From assembly GCA_005881825.1 (NCBI GenBank), contig VBEO01000070.1:1-54786 (forward strand): a stretch of DNA of 54,786 bases, given 5' to 3'. Below the pieces are notes generated by a model. That model made no database searches. It had not been told where the DNA came from and was given only the letters and a program-made list of their open reading frames with translations. The position numbers were made by a program, and so were the translations under genes. Shown here piece by piece: positions 17,696-26,665 of the stretch. Positions within the stretch are counted from its first letter, which is position 1. Each line of letters begins with the position of its first letter. Source of the DNA: Chloroflexota bacterium (lineage in GTDB: Bacteria; Chloroflexota; Dormibacteria; Dormibacterales; Dormibacteraceae).

Positions 17696-19009
17696 GTGAG
17701 CTCGAGGCGGCGGCTGGAGGCATACCGCCTCACGGTCGTGGGGCTGGCGGCCGTCCTCCTGGTGACGCGGCTGGGCGGGGTCGACCACACAGTGGTCGAC
17801 CCCGTGATCGTGACCACGCTGCTGTTGGCGGGCATCCTGGCTATCCAGTTCCCGCTCAGCATCGGAGCCAATCACAAGCTGGCCATGGACACGGCCGCCC
17901 TCTTCGCGGCCGCCCTCCTCCTCCCCACGCCGGCGGCCCTCCTGGTGGCGGCTGGCGCCACCACCGCGGGCTGGGCGGTGTCCGCCCTGCGCAAGGTCGC
18001 GCTCAGCCCGGTCAAGCCGCGGCTGGCGGTGGTGCTGCCGGGCATCCTCTTCAACGGCGCCCAAAACACGCTCAGCGTGGGCGCCGCCGGCGGCATCCGC
18101 GACTTGGTGCAGGGGCCGGGGCCCCTGGCGCTGCACAACCCGAACACGGTCTGGGTGATCCCGCTGATGGCGATTGCCATGTACGCGGTGAACTCGGGCC
18201 TGGTGGCGATCGCCGTGGGGCTGCACTCGGGTCGCAACCCGCTGCAGCTCCTGGTTTCGACCCGGCAGGTGGCGGCGCTGCAGTATGCGGGCCTTTTCCT
18301 GATCGGCGTGATCGCCGCCGCCGGCACCGCCACCTACCCCTGGGTGCCGCTGGTCATGGTGCTGCCGGCGGCCATCATCTACATCTCACTCAAGCGCAGC
18401 CTGCAGCTGGCCGAGCAGACCATCCACGCCGTCGAGCGCATGGCCGACGTCGTCGACCGGCGCGATCCCTACACCTACCAGCACTCGATCCGGGTCGCCC
18501 AGTACTCGGTCCAGATCGGGCGCCGCCTGGGCCTCAACCCGGACCAGGTCCGGGTGCTGGGCCTGGCGGCGCGGGTGCACGACCTCGGCAAGGTGGGCGT
18601 GCCGGACGCCGTGCTCCTGAAGCCCGGGCAGCTGACGCCCGAGGAATGGGCGGAGATGGAGCGACATCCGCAGATCGGATGCGAGATCCTGACCGAGTTC
18701 GCCGAGTACGGCCGCATGCGGGAACTGGTCCTCACGCACCACGAGCGCTACGACGGGCAGGGCTACCCCAACCGGGTGGAGGCCCGCCGGCTGCCGCTGA
18801 TGGCCCAGATCATCCCGGTCGCCGACGCCTTCGACGCCATGACCTCGGCGCGGCCTTACCGCAAGGCCATGAGCCTGGCCGAGGCCGCGGCGATCCTGGA
18901 GCGCGGGGCAGGCACCCAGTGGAATCCGGCGGTGGTGGCGGCGGCCGTGGCGGCTCTGCGGCCGGTGGCGAGCCCGCTCAACGTCAAGGCGGTGCCGACC
19001 CCGGCCTAG
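17696..19009 (+). CDS. Membrane-bound HD-GYP domain phosphohydrolase
   Basis: 437 residues; GTG 17696 is chosen because AAAGGGA precedes it and the longer frame overlaps the previous gene. The first 240 residues hold about seven hydrophobic helices forming a membrane sensor module. The C-terminal part is HD-GYP: HSIRVAQYSVQIGRRL, HDLGKVGVPD (metal-binding HD), HHERYDGQGYP (the GYP region) and PVADAFDAMTSARPYR. HD-GYP proteins typically hydrolyse c-di-GMP. The protein may counteract the GGDEF protein at 27.6-30.8 kb, but that pairing is inference. Confidence 0.9.
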   Translation: MSSRRRLEAYRLTVVGLAAVLLVTRLGGVDHTVVDPVIVTTLLLAGILAIQFPLSIGANHKLAMDTAALFAAALLLPTPAALLVAAGATTAGWAVSALRKVALSPVKPRLAVVLPGILFNGAQNTLSVGAAGGIRDLVQGPGPLALHNPNTVWVIPLMAIAMYAVNSGLVAIAVGLHSGRNPLQLLVSTRQVAALQYAGLFLIGVIAAAGTATYPWVPLVMVLPAAIIYISLKRSLQLAEQTIHAVERMADVVDRRDPYTYQHSIRVAQYSVQIGRRLGLNPDQVRVLGLAARVHDLGKVGVPDAVLLKPGQLTPEEWAEMERHPQIGCEILTEFAEYGRMRELVLTHHERYDGQGYPNRVEARRLPLMAQIIPVADAFDAMTSARPYRKAMSLAEAAAILERGAGTQWNPAVVAAAVAALRPVASPLNVKAVPTPA

Positions 19010-19027
19010 CGGCTAGCCTCTGGCCTG

Positions 19028-19879
19028 ATGGGCCAGGTCGCGCCGTTCCGGTTTCGGCCCCTCACCGTCGCGGACCTGCTGGACGAAGCCTTTCGGATCT
19101 ACCGGGCCAACTTCCCTGTCCTGGCCGCGATCGCGATCGCGACCTACCTGCCCCAACTGGCGATCCTGCTCGCCAGCGGGACGCAAGACGTCTACACGGC
19201 GGCGCTGCAGGCCATGCTGCACCCCGGCACGCCCACCGAAACCGGGACCATCCCCGGCTACAACCCGCTGCGCAGCCTGATCAGCCTCCTCAACTACCCG
19301 GTCCAGCTGGGTGTGGCCCCACTCCAGTACGGAGCGCCGGTCCTGGCTGCGACCTGGACGCTGCTCGGCTACCGGGTCAGCCTGGAATCGGCTATCCGCG
19401 GGCTGCTCCGCTTTTTCTGGCCGACCGTGCTCACCCTGCTGCTGTACCTGGCCATGAGCTTCACCTTCGTTTGCTTCCCGGTCGCGCTCTGGCTCTTCAC
19501 GCGCCTGGCGCTGGTGCTGCCGAGCCTCTACGCCGAGCAGGCGGGCGTGGGCCGCGCCCTGGAGCGTTCCTGGGAGCTCACAAGGGGCGCTTTCTGGCGC
19601 ACCTTCTGGCTGTTCCTGGTCCTGGGCGTGATGCTCTACGTGGTCTCGGTCGTGCTGACGCCGGTCTTCATCGGAACCGCCGCCCTGATCCCAGAGCTGC
19701 CGCTGTGGCTGCGCGTCTCCCTGGGGCTGAGCTTCGTCGGGATCTCCTCGGCGATCATCTATCCGCTGTTCGCGATCGGCGCCACCCTGATCTACTTCGA
19801 CCTCCGGGTGCGGCGGGAGGCGTTCGACCTGGATTTCGCCGCCGGCCGGCTGGCCGCGCGCGCCGCAGGCGGCGGCTGA
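19028..19879 (+). CDS. Multi-pass membrane protein at the head of the DUF4129/MoxR cluster
   Basis: 283 residues. Starts with FRFRPLTVADLLDEAFRIYR, an amphipathic stretch typical of membrane proteins related to the glycerophosphoryl diester phosphodiesterase membrane domain. About six hydrophobic helices follow, with a conserved-looking ERSWELTRGAFWRTFWLF segment before the last pair. It contains no catalytic phosphodiesterase residues. Its stop overlaps the start of the DUF4129 gene by four bases. In related clusters this protein precedes DUF4129, DUF4350, MoxR and DUF58 genes; its biochemical role is unknown. Confidence 0.75.
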   Translation: MGQVAPFRFRPLTVADLLDEAFRIYRANFPVLAAIAIATYLPQLAILLASGTQDVYTAALQAMLHPGTPTETGTIPGYNPLRSLISLLNYPVQLGVAPLQYGAPVLAATWTLLGYRVSLESAIRGLLRFFWPTVLTLLLYLAMSFTFVCFPVALWLFTRLALVLPSLYAEQAGVGRALERSWELTRGAFWRTFWLFLVLGVMLYVVSVVLTPVFIGTAALIPELPLWLRVSLGLSFVGISSAIIYPLFAIGATLIYFDLRVRREAFDLDFAAGRLAARAAGGG

Positions 19880-20784
19880 TCCGCACCGCCGCCGCCGCGC
19901 TCGCGGCCCTGGCGGCGGTGCTGCTGGCGGCGCCGGCCGCCGCCGCCGCCACCCCTTCCACCGATGCCTCGGCCTACGCCGCGGAGGTGGGACGTGTGCT
20001 CGAACAGGTGGTCGCCGGCCAGGCCGCCGCCGCGGCGGCCGAGATGCGCGCCGGGGGGCTCGATTCCAGCGAGCCCGAGATCTACCGCGATCTGAACCAG
20101 CAGCCGCCCGACCTCGCCGACGCCGAAGCGCGCCTGCGCGCGCTGCAGGCCGCGCTGGGCGCCCCGGCCACCGGCGGCGACCCCGCCCAGGAGCATGCGC
20201 AGATCCAGAAGATCCTCAGCCTGCGACGCTACGCGGGCAACCAGCCCTCGGCCTGGGACCGCTTCTGGAACTGGGTCGGGGATCGGATCGCTGAATTCCT
20301 GGACTCGCTAGCCCGGCCGGCCCTGGGTTTCCAGATCCCGACCTGGGTATGGCTGGCCGCCCTGGCCGTTGCCGTGCTCCTGGCCGCGCTCGGAGTGCTG
20401 TTGATCGGCGGGTTCGCCCGCTCCTCGCGGCGCCGCCGGCGCGCGGCCGAGCTGGGCCCGGAGCCGGCGCGCATGGTGCGTGAGCGCTTTCGCGAGGCTG
20501 ACCGCCGGGCCGCGGCCGGCGATTGGGATGGCGCCGTACGCGCGCTGGCCGAGGCGGTCGCCACCCGGCTGAGCGGCGAACCCTGGTGGGCCACCAGCCC
20601 GCAGACGCTGCGTGAGCTTTTCCGGCAGGTGGGTTGGTTGGAGGCCCTGAGACCGCTGCTGCTGGCGTTCGAGATGGTGGTCTACGCTCGGCGCAGCATC
20701 GACGAGCCCGCCTACCGGGCGGCCGAAGCCGCGGCTGTGCCGGTGCGGGTCCAGCCGCCGCCGGCGGAAGAGGCGGCCGCATGA
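19876..20784 (+). CDS. DUF4129 domain exported/membrane protein, probable CTG start
   Basis: 302 residues if started at CTG 19876, whose last two bases are the TG of the previous TGA stop. An alanine-rich signal peptide follows immediately (ALAALAAVLLAAPAAAAA). The first in-frame GTG (19918) would cut the signal in half and there is no ATG. The middle carries an extracytoplasmic helical region, a transmembrane helix at about 155-178 (WLAALAVAVLLAALGVLLIGG), then the C-terminal DUF4129: FREADRRAAAGDWDGAVRAL, LSGEPWWATSPQTLRELF and VVYARRSID. A companion of DUF4350, MoxR and DUF58 in this conserved cluster. Function unknown, probably envelope related. The stop overlaps the next ATG. Confidence 0.78.
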   Translation: MIRTAAAALAALAAVLLAAPAAAAATPSTDASAYAAEVGRVLEQVVAGQAAAAAAEMRAGGLDSSEPEIYRDLNQQPPDLADAEARLRALQAALGAPATGGDPAQEHAQIQKILSLRRYAGNQPSAWDRFWNWVGDRIAEFLDSLARPALGFQIPTWVWLAALAVAVLLAALGVLLIGGFARSSRRRRRAAELGPEPARMVRERFREADRRAAAGDWDGAVRALAEAVATRLSGEPWWATSPQTLRELFRQVGWLEALRPLLLAFEMVVYARRSIDEPAYRAAEAAAVPVRVQPPPAEEAAA

Positions 20785-21908
20785 GGACCCGGCCCTGGCT
20801 GATCCTGGTCGCGCTGCTGGCGGTGGCCGGCGTGCTGGTCGCGGCGCGCGGGCTGCAGGGCCAGGACCCCGACTGGCACAGCTCGCGCAGCGACGGCCCC
20901 AAGGGCACCTCGGCGCTGGTTCTCTACGCGCAGGCGCTGGGCCGGCCCGTGCAGACCCTGCAGGGCTCGTCTTTCCAGCTGCCGGCGACTTCCACCACGC
21001 TCTTCGTCTTCGACCCCTTCACCGAGTACACGGCAGGCGAGGCGGGCCGGCTGAAGGACTGGGTGTCGAGCGGCGGCACCCTGGTCTACGCCGACGACGG
21101 CCTGGACAGCCATCTCGGCGACGCCTTCGAGATCGAGAAACGCGGCCTCTCGGTCTCCCGCGGCGTGGCCTCGGCGCCCTATTTCGAGGGCGTCCGCCGG
21201 GCCGGTTCGGAGACCGCCGTCAGCCCGCTGCGCCCCACCGCCGGGCAGGCGGTCGCCCTGCGAACCCGCGGCGGGGCGGCGCTGGCCCTGGTGGCGACGC
21301 TGGGTTCTGGCCGACTGGTCGCCCTCGCGGACCCGCTCCTGCTCTGCAACGGCTTCATCGGGAACCAGGACAACTGGCGGCTGGCCGCGCTGCTGATCGA
21401 GCTTTCGCCGGCGGTGGCGATCGACGAATACCACCACGACTTCGGCCATGCCTCTAGCGCGAACGACTGGTCCCGGCAGCCGCTGGGCATCGCCCTGCTC
21501 TGGGGCTTCGCCGCTGTCTTCGTCGGAGTGGCCCTCCGCAACCGGGGATTCGGGCCGCGGCTGCGGCCCTACGCCACCGGCGAGCGCTCCAGCGCCGAGC
21601 ACGTCTCCGCTGTCGGGCGGCTGCTGCGCCGCTACGGAGGCCGGGGCATGGCCGCGGATCTGGCGCTGGCGGCCACCCGGCGCGCGCTGATCGAGCGGAC
21701 CGGGATCTCGCGCGATGCGCCGCCGGAGCGGCTGGCCGAGGTGCTGGCGCGCTCCGCGCCCGAGCTGGCGGCCGAGTGGACGGCCGCCGAGCGGGCGGCT
21801 CGGGCCGCCGCCGCCTCGGGATCCGACCAGGCTGTGGCGGCCGCGCTCGCCCGCCTGCACGCCCTCGCCCACCCGCGGTTGGGTCCAGCCCCCACAATCC
21901 TCCGGTGA
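20781..21908 (+). CDS. DUF4350 domain membrane protein
   Basis: 375 residues from ATG 20781 (ATGA overlap with the previous stop). An N-terminal membrane anchor (WLILVALLAVAGVLVAARG), then the DUF4350 region: PKGTSALVLYAQALGRPV, TTLFVFDPFTEYT, LKDWVSSGGTLVYADDG and GRLVALADPLLLCNGFIGNQDN. A second transmembrane helix (about 230-250, LGIALLWGFAAVFVGVAL) precedes a cytoplasmic helical domain. The fold of the DUF4350 part resembles a GATase-like domain. It belongs with MoxR and DUF58 partners; the exact process is not known. The stop overlaps the MoxR GTG (GTGA). Confidence 0.8.
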   Translation: MRTRPWLILVALLAVAGVLVAARGLQGQDPDWHSSRSDGPKGTSALVLYAQALGRPVQTLQGSSFQLPATSTTLFVFDPFTEYTAGEAGRLKDWVSSGGTLVYADDGLDSHLGDAFEIEKRGLSVSRGVASAPYFEGVRRAGSETAVSPLRPTAGQAVALRTRGGAALALVATLGSGRLVALADPLLLCNGFIGNQDNWRLAALLIELSPAVAIDEYHHDFGHASSANDWSRQPLGIALLWGFAAVFVGVALRNRGFGPRLRPYATGERSSAEHVSAVGRLLRRYGGRGMAADLALAATRRALIERTGISRDAPPERLAEVLARSAPELAAEWTAAERAARAAAASGSDQAVAAALARLHALAHPRLGPAPTILR

Positions 21909-22852
21909 CCGCCGCCGAGTTCTACGCCAGGTTTCGGGCCGAGGTGGCCAAGGTGCTGGTCGGCCAGGAGGAAGCCGTGCGGCTCTGCGGCCTGGCCCTG
22001 ACGGTGGGAGGCCACGTCCTCCTGGAAGGGGTGCCCGGAGTGGGCAAGACGCTGCTCGCCAAGACCATCGCCACCGCTCTCGATCTCCAGTTCCGGCGGG
22101 TCCAGTTCACGCCTGACCTCCTGCCGGCGGACATCGTGGGCACGTCGATCTACGACCTCCAGTCGCGGGAGTTCCGGACCCGGCAAGGCCCGGTCTTCAC
22201 CAACATCCTGCTGGCCGACGAGATCAACCGGGCGCCGGCCAAGGTCCAGTCCGCGCTGCTGGAGGCGATGGAGGAGCGCGGCGTGACGCTGGAGGGGACC
22301 CAGACCGCGCTGCCGGCGCCCTTCCTGGTCCTGGCCACCCAGAACCCGATCGAGTACGAGGGAACCTACCCGCTGCCGGAGGCCCAGCAGGACCGCTTCC
22401 TCTTCAAGGTGAACCTCCCCTATCCCGCCCCCGACCAGGAGACCGAGATGCTCCGCCGCTGGGGTTCGGGGCTGGAGCTGCGCGACCCCCGCGCGGCCGG
22501 GGTGACCGCGGTCTTGGGCGCCGCCGACCTGGAAGCCAGCCACCGAGAGGCGGTCGCGGTGACCTTCTCGGACGAGCTCATGGGCTACGTGGTCCAGCTC
22601 GCCACGGCCACCCGCCAGGCCCCCGAGCTGATGCTGGGGGCCAGCCCGCGCGGCGAGGTTCTGCTGATGCAGGCGGCCAAGGCCAGCGCCGCGTTCGAGG
22701 GCCGCGACTTCGCCACGCCGGACGACGTCAAGGCCGTGGTGGCGCCCACCTTCCGGCACCGCTTGTTGCTGCGGCCGGAGGCCGAGGTGGCCGGTCACAC
22801 CGCGGACTCGGTCCTCAACGGCGTGCTGGCCTCGGTCACACCGCCACGCTGA
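21905..22852 (+). CDS. MoxR-family AAA+ ATPase
   Basis: 315 residues from GTG 21905. Walker A GVPGVGKT (43-49), Walker B with sensor context NILLADEINRAPAKVQSALL (about 100-118), sensor 1 LATQNPIEYEGTYPLPEAQ, and the C-terminal lid domain with SPRGEVLLMQAAKA. MoxR ATPases act as chaperones that activate or assemble partner proteins, usually VWA/DUF58 proteins encoded next door, as here. The gene overlaps both neighbours by four bases, so it is in the middle of a tightly coupled operon. Confidence 0.93.
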   Translation: MTAAEFYARFRAEVAKVLVGQEEAVRLCGLALTVGGHVLLEGVPGVGKTLLAKTIATALDLQFRRVQFTPDLLPADIVGTSIYDLQSREFRTRQGPVFTNILLADEINRAPAKVQSALLEAMEERGVTLEGTQTALPAPFLVLATQNPIEYEGTYPLPEAQQDRFLFKVNLPYPAPDQETEMLRRWGSGLELRDPRAAGVTAVLGAADLEASHREAVAVTFSDELMGYVVQLATATRQAPELMLGASPRGEVLLMQAAKASAAFEGRDFATPDDVKAVVAPTFRHRLLLRPEAEVAGHTADSVLNGVLASVTPPR

Positions 22853-24165
22853 GCTTCCTCCCCCGCCGGCGTCTGCTCGCGGCGCTGGTGGGAGGCGCGG
22901 TCCTGATCGCGCTGGCCCAGGTCTCCGCCGGGTTCTGGCTGGTGGCCGCGGCCTATCACGCGGCCCTGCTGGTGCTGCTGGTGCGCGACGCCTGGCTGCT
23001 GCCGGGCCGGCGGGCCTTCAACGCCTGGCGTGGCGTGCCCCGGCCGCTTTCGCTGGGGGCCGAGCAGACGGTCAACCTGCTGATCCGCTGCCGGGCAGCC
23101 GCCGGCCTTTATGCCGAGCTCGCGGACCATGCGCCTCCGGACCTGCGACCGTCGGAGCGGATTCTGCCGGCACGCTTCGACCGGCGCGGCGTGCTCCGGG
23201 TCAGCTACCAGCTCCGGCCTCCACACCGGGGTGCCTACGAGATCGGGCCGCTGGACCTGCGCGTCTGGCGGCCGGGCGGCTGGTGGTTGCGCCAGGTCCG
23301 GCTCCCAATAGTCGAGCCGGCGCGCGTCTACCCCGACGTGCTGGCCGTGCGCCGCTACCAGCTGACGGTGCGGCGGGGGATGCCCTTCCGGCCCGGCCAG
23401 CGGCGGGGCCGGCCACCCGGCGCGGCCACCTCTTTCGCCGGACTCCGTGAGTACCTCCCCGGCGACGACTACCGGCGCATCAACTGGAAGGCCACTGCGC
23501 GCAGCGACCGGCCGATCGCCAACGAGCTGGAGGCCGAGCGCGGCCAGCAGCTGCTGATCGTCCTGGAGTGCGGGCGATTGATGACGGCGCCCGCCGGCGA
23601 CCTCTCCAAGCTCGACCACGCCGTCAACGCAGCACTGCTCCTGGGCTGGACGGCGCAGCAGCACGGCGATCGGGTGGGACTCGTCACCTTCAGCGACGCT
23701 GTCCACGGGTTCGTGCCGCCGGGAACTGGTCCGGCCCAGATGACGCGCCTCAACGAGGCGCTCTATGCGGTGCGGCCCGAGTACGTCGAACCGGACTTCA
23801 GCGCGCCCTTGTCTTTCTTGGCCGGCCGCATCACCCGCCGCTCCCTGGTCGTGCTGCTGACCGACGTCCTCGACGCCGGCGCCAGCCGCGATCTCCAGAC
23901 CCAGGCGCTCTGGATGGCGCGGCGGCACCTGGTGCTGGTGGTGGCCATGGCCGACCCGGCGCTGCTGGCGGTCCAGCGGGCGCCGGTCAGCACGCCCGTG
24001 GGCGCCTACGAGTGGGCGGCCACCGAGGAGCTGCTGGCGGCGCGCCGCGCCACCTTCGACCAGCTCCAGCGCGGCGGCGTGCTGTGCCTCGACGTCGAGG
24101 CCGGCAAGCTGAGGCCCTCCCTGGTGGAGCGCTACCTGGAGATCAAAGAGCGCGGATTGCTATGA
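22849..24165 (+). CDS. DUF58 (VWA-like) protein, probable CTG start
   Basis: 438 residues from CTG 22849, which shares bases with the MoxR stop (CTGA). This keeps an N-terminal basic/hydrophobic anchor ([20 protein letters not shown]). The first GTG, at 22888, would drop the positively charged residues. Two membrane segments lie in the first 50 residues. The DUF58 signature is [24 protein letters not shown]; it is followed by a VWA-like fold ([32 protein letters not shown]). It is the expected client of MoxR. The 3' end overlaps the convergent SpoIIM gene by 34 bases. Confidence 0.9.
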   Translation: MSFLPRRRLLAALVGGAVLIALAQVSAGFWLVAAAYHAALLVLLVRDAWLLPGRRAFNAWRGVPRPLSLGAEQTVNLLIRCRAAAGLYAELADHAPPDLRPSERILPARFDRRGVLRVSYQLRPPHRGAYEIGPLDLRVWRPGGWWLRQVRLPIVEPARVYPDVLAVRRYQLTVRRGMPFRPGQRRGRPPGAATSFAGLREYLPGDDYRRINWKATARSDRPIANELEAERGQQLLIVLECGRLMTAPAGDLSKLDHAVNAALLLGWTAQQHGDRVGLVTFSDAVHGFVPPGTGPAQMTRLNEALYAVRPEYVEPDFSAPLSFLAGRITRRSLVVLLTDVLDAGASRDLQTQALWMARRHLVLVVAMADPALLAVQRAPVSTPVGAYEWAATEELLAARRATFDQLQRGGVLCLDVEAGKLRPSLVERYLEIKERGLL

Positions 24166-25103
24166 CCCGCAAAGAGCAGGTAGGAGTAGAGCACCGCTCC
24201 GGTGCCCAGTCCGATGGCGACCTTGACCGCGGTCGGCAGGCCCGAGGGTGAGAGGTTGCCCTCGATGAGCCCGGCCACGATGAGCAGCGGTCCCAGGCCC
24301 AGCAGCAGCGTGATCGCGCGGCGGCCGGCCAGCATCAGCGCGTCCGAGCGGCTGTAGGGCGCGGGCGCCACGACCGCCCAGCCCAGCATCAGGCCGGCGG
24401 CGCCGGCGGCCACCACCACGGACAGCTCCAGGACCCCGTGGCCGATCACGAAATCGAAGAGCTGGCCCTGCACGCCGTAAAGGGCCATCACCCCGAACAC
24501 CGCGCCTAGCTGGACGCCGTTGCTGATCAGGATGTAGGCCGTCGGCAGCGTGAGCGCGATCCCGAAGATGAAGGCCAGGATCGCCACGTTCAGGTTGTTG
24601 GTCATGATCAGCCCGGCCGCGAAGGGCCGGAAGCCCTGTGGGATGTGCGTCCACGTCTGATGCCGCTGGGCATACTGGATGACTTCCGGCGGCACCAGCT
24701 GCGGCGCCAGCTCGGGATCGAGCTGCAGGAGCACGTAGGCGATGACCGCGGGTCCCAACAGCAGCACGGCTGACGCGGTCAGGTACCGCCATGACGCGCG
24801 GTAGGTCCGTGGAAGCGTCCGCAAGTAGAACTCGGCGACGCGCCCGCGCAGGTCGCCGCGGCTGCCGTAGAGCACGGAGTGACCGCGGCCGACCAGGTCG
24901 TTCAGGTAACGGGTGACGTCCTCGGCCGGCCAGTCGCGGTGGGCGAGCGCCAGGTCGGCCGTCGCCCGCCGGTAAAGGCCGGCCAGCTCGACCACCTCGC
25001 CCGCCCGCGAGCGGCCCAGGGTGCGGGTGCGCGCGCGCAGGATCAGGTCCTCGAGGCGCGCCCAGTCGCCCCGCCGCTTGAGCACGAACTGGTCGGCGCG
25101 CAT
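24132..25103 (-). CDS. SpoIIM-family (stage II sporulation protein M) membrane protein
   Basis: 323 residues from ATG 25103; a longer frame to 25157 would overlap the divergent RDD gene. The N-terminal cytoplasmic helical part ([20 protein letters not shown] to about 95) precedes five or six transmembrane helices. The SpoIIM features are [20 protein letters not shown] and [20 protein letters not shown]. In sporulating Bacillus the homologue helps engulfment, but in this cluster (RDD, DUF58, MoxR) it occurs in non-sporulating bacteria with unknown envelope function. No other sporulation gene is present in the window. Its tail overlaps the DUF58 tail on the other strand. Confidence 0.88.
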   Translation of the reverse strand: MRADQFVLKRRGDWARLEDLILRARTRTLGRSRAGEVVELAGLYRRATADLALAHRDWPAEDVTRYLNDLVGRGHSVLYGSRGDLRGRVAEFYLRTLPRTYRASWRYLTASAVLLLGPAVIAYVLLQLDPELAPQLVPPEVIQYAQRHQTWTHIPQGFRPFAAGLIMTNNLNVAILAFIFGIALTLPTAYILISNGVQLGAVFGVMALYGVQGQLFDFVIGHGVLELSVVVAAGAAGLMLGWAVVAPAPYSRSDALMLAGRRAITLLLGLGPLLIVAGLIEGNLSPSGLPTAVKVAIGLGTGAVLYSYLLFAGHSNPRSLISR

Positions 25104-25131
25104 CGGTTGGGCACCTAGAGTACGTCTCGAC
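25104..25131. promoter_or_regulatory. Compact bidirectional promoter for SpoIIM and RDD genes
   Basis: Only 28 bases separate the divergent starts. On the plus strand TAGAGT (about 25116) is followed after 10 bases by the RDD TTG. On the minus strand TACTCT overlaps it and is followed after 13 bases by the SpoIIM ATG. Both are TANNNT-type -10 boxes at leaderless spacing, and there is no room for Shine-Dalgarno sequences. Confidence 0.5.
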
Positions 25132-25614
25132 TTGAGCGACGACCTGGTCGTCACCACACCCGAGCGGGTCAGCTTCGACTACCAGCTGGCCGGACCCGGC
25201 AGCCGCTTTCTGGCCCAGCTCATCGACTTCCCGCTCCAGGTGGTGGCGCTGGCGGCGTCCGTTCTGCTTGGTCTCGGCGTCGGCGCCCTCACCGGCAATG
25301 GCCTGCTGGCCGAGGTCCTGGGCGTGATCTTCGGCTTCCTGACGATCTGGGGCTACTACCCCGTGATCGAGACGCTGTGGGGGGGCCAGACGCTTGGCAA
25401 GCACATCTTCGGGCTGCGCGTGGTGGGCGATCGGGGCGAGCCCATCAACTGGGTGCAGGCGCTGCTCCGCAACCTGGTCCGGCTGGTGGACTTCATGCCG
25501 GGCCTGTACGGCATCGGACTGGTCGTGCTCTTCCTGAACGGCCGCGGCAAGCGCCTGGGCGACCTGGCGGCCGGGACGGTGGTCGTGCGCGAGAGTCCGC
25601 CAGCTGGACCCTGA
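25132..25614 (+). CDS. RDD-family membrane protein
   Basis: 160 residues from TTG 25132. The RDD signature is split as usual: [14 protein letters not shown] (R and D of the first helix) and later [12 protein letters not shown] (D). Helices lie near 28-50, 55-75 and 120-138, with the motif [15 protein letters not shown] between. RDD proteins are small membrane proteins, some linked to Na+/H+ antiport, but the role of this subgroup is unsettled. It is divergent from SpoIIM and part of the MoxR/DUF58 neighbourhood. Its last 11 bases overlap a small downstream gene. Confidence 0.88.
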   Translation: MSDDLVVTTPERVSFDYQLAGPGSRFLAQLIDFPLQVVALAASVLLGLGVGALTGNGLLAEVLGVIFGFLTIWGYYPVIETLWGGQTLGKHIFGLRVVGDRGEPINWVQALLRNLVRLVDFMPGLYGIGLVVLFLNGRGKRLGDLAAGTVVVRESPPAGP

Positions 25615-25798
25615 GCTGCGCGCTTTCCTGGAAGCCTACGCAGTGCGCCGGCCCCGACTCGAGGAATGGCGGCGAGCGCAGCTCGCCCAGCGCGCCGCGC
25701 CGGCGCTGGGCCGGCTTCTGCCCGACCTGACCGCCGCTTCGGGACCCCAGGCTGCGCTCGATCGCCTGGCGGACCTGGTGGCCGCCGACGCCGGATGA
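25604..25798 (+). CDS. Small hypothetical helical protein (64 residues), apparent CTG start
   Basis: The frame reads [20 protein letters not shown], continues with leucine- and arginine-rich helical sequence, and ends ALDRLADLVAADAG at TGA 25796-25798. The periodic, charged composition is typical of a real cytoplasmic helical protein. The frame has no ATG or TTG and only an internal GTG at 25643, which would discard the first helix. CTG 25604 overlaps the RDD stop by 11 bases. It is not recognisable as a known family; a regulatory or partner role in the cluster is possible. Confidence 0.55.
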   Translation: MDPELRAFLEAYAVRRPRLEEWRRAQLAQRAAPALGRLLPDLTAASGPQAALDRLADLVAADAG

Positions 25799-25820
25799 CG
25801 GCTGACCCCATGATGTAGGC

Positions 25821-26249
25821 ATGGCAGCAGTAAGCAAGGCGGAGACAAACTGGAAGGGCGGGCTGGCCGACGGGCAGGGTCGCGTCCACGTGGCCAGCGG
25901 AGCCTTCGACGATTTCGAAGTCAGCTGGGGCGCGCGCGCCGAGCGCCGGGCCGGGGCGACGAGTCCCGAGGAATTGCTGGCGGCCGCTCACGCCGCCTGC
26001 TTCTCGATGGCGCTCTCCCACGCCCTCGGGCAGGAAGGCCTTCCACCCCAGGAGCTGGACGTCAGCGCCGAGGTCAGCTTTCAGCCCGGGGAGGGCATCA
26101 CCGGCATCGAGCTGAACGTCCGGGGCAAGGTGCCGGGTGTGGACGCAGACGGCTTCCGCAAAGCCGCCGAGGGCGCCAAGGAAGGCTGCCCGGTCTCCAA
26201 AGCGCTGGCCGGCACCGAGATCAGGCTGGGAAGCGCCGAGCTGGCATAG
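25821..26249 (+). CDS. OsmC/Ohr-family peroxiredoxin
   Basis: 142 residues from ATG 25821. The two catalytic cysteines of the family are present: one in AAHAACFSMALSH and one in EGCPVSKAL. The N-terminal sequence (SKAETNWKGGLADGQGRV) and ATSPEELLAAAHAACFSMAL are closer to OsmC than to Ohr. OsmC proteins reduce organic and lipid hydroperoxides in the cytoplasm using dihydrolipoyl donors. It stands alone between the RDD region and a tRNA gene. Length is standard. Confidence 0.92.
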   Translation: MAAVSKAETNWKGGLADGQGRVHVASGAFDDFEVSWGARAERRAGATSPEELLAAAHAACFSMALSHALGQEGLPPQELDVSAEVSFQPGEGITGIELNVRGKVPGVDADGFRKAAEGAKEGCPVSKALAGTEIRLGSAELA

Positions 26250-26262
26250 GCGGCCGTCCGGC

Positions 26263-26339
26263 TGGAGCCGCCGGGGAGATTCGAACTCCCGGCCGGCCGC
26301 TTACAAGGCGGCTGCTCTGCCAGGCTGAGCTACGGCGGC
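26263..26339 (-). tRNA. tRNA-Thr (anticodon TGT)
   Basis: Acceptor GCCGCCG pairs with CGGCGGC; the anticodon loop CTTGTAA gives TGT; the T arm is GGGAG-TTCGAAT-CTCCC; CCA is encoded (26263-26265). It reads ACA. The discriminator is T. Confidence 0.94.
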
Positions 26340-26355
26340 GATCCCCCATCTTGAC

Positions 26356-26568
26356 TCAATGCCCGGCGGCCAGCCAGGCTCCGAAGAGCACGACCGCGCT
26401 GAAGATCACGTAGCGCACGTAACGCACGGCGCGGGCGTTGGGCTGCGTGGCCCCGGGCTGGGGCGTCAACAGCAGGCGCGCCAGCCACGGCCTCGGCCAG
26501 CGCGTCACCACCAGTGAGGCCAGGCCCAGCACCACCAGCGCGAGGCCCTCGCCCTGCCGCACCGTCAC
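26356..26568 (-). CDS. Small membrane protein (70 residues), hypothetical
   Basis: Two hydrophobic segments: LALVVLGLASLVV (about 9-21) and YVIFSAVVLFGAWLAAGH at the C-terminus, joined by a basic, proline-containing loop. GTG start at 26568. No family was recognised. It reads toward the tRNA-Thr gene on the same strand, ending 17 bases before its 5' end. The composition supports a real small membrane protein. Confidence 0.5.
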   Translation of the reverse strand: MTVRQGEGLALVVLGLASLVVTRWPRPWLARLLLTPQPGATQPNARAVRYVRYVIFSAVVLFGAWLAAGH

Positions 26569-26631
26569 CGGGCCATTGTGCGCAGGGTTGCAGTGAACAG
26601 TTCCGGCGCCGGCTCCTCAGCGCCTGAGGCT

Positions 26632-26656
26632 GGGCGGGGCAAGCCCCGCCCCTACG
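26632..26656. repeat. Palindromic GGGGCAAGCCCC repeat
   Basis: GGGCGGGGCAAGCCCCGCCC followed by CTACG, a perfect palindrome around AA. It sits ten bases before the SirB1-like start. Confidence 0.75.
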
Positions 26657-26665
26657 ATTAGAGCG

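Noticed and set aside
24132-25103. Evidence that the organism sporulates, from the SpoIIM homologue
   Set aside because: SpoIIM-family proteins occur in MoxR/DUF58/RDD clusters of non-sporulating bacteria, and no other sporulation gene is present here.
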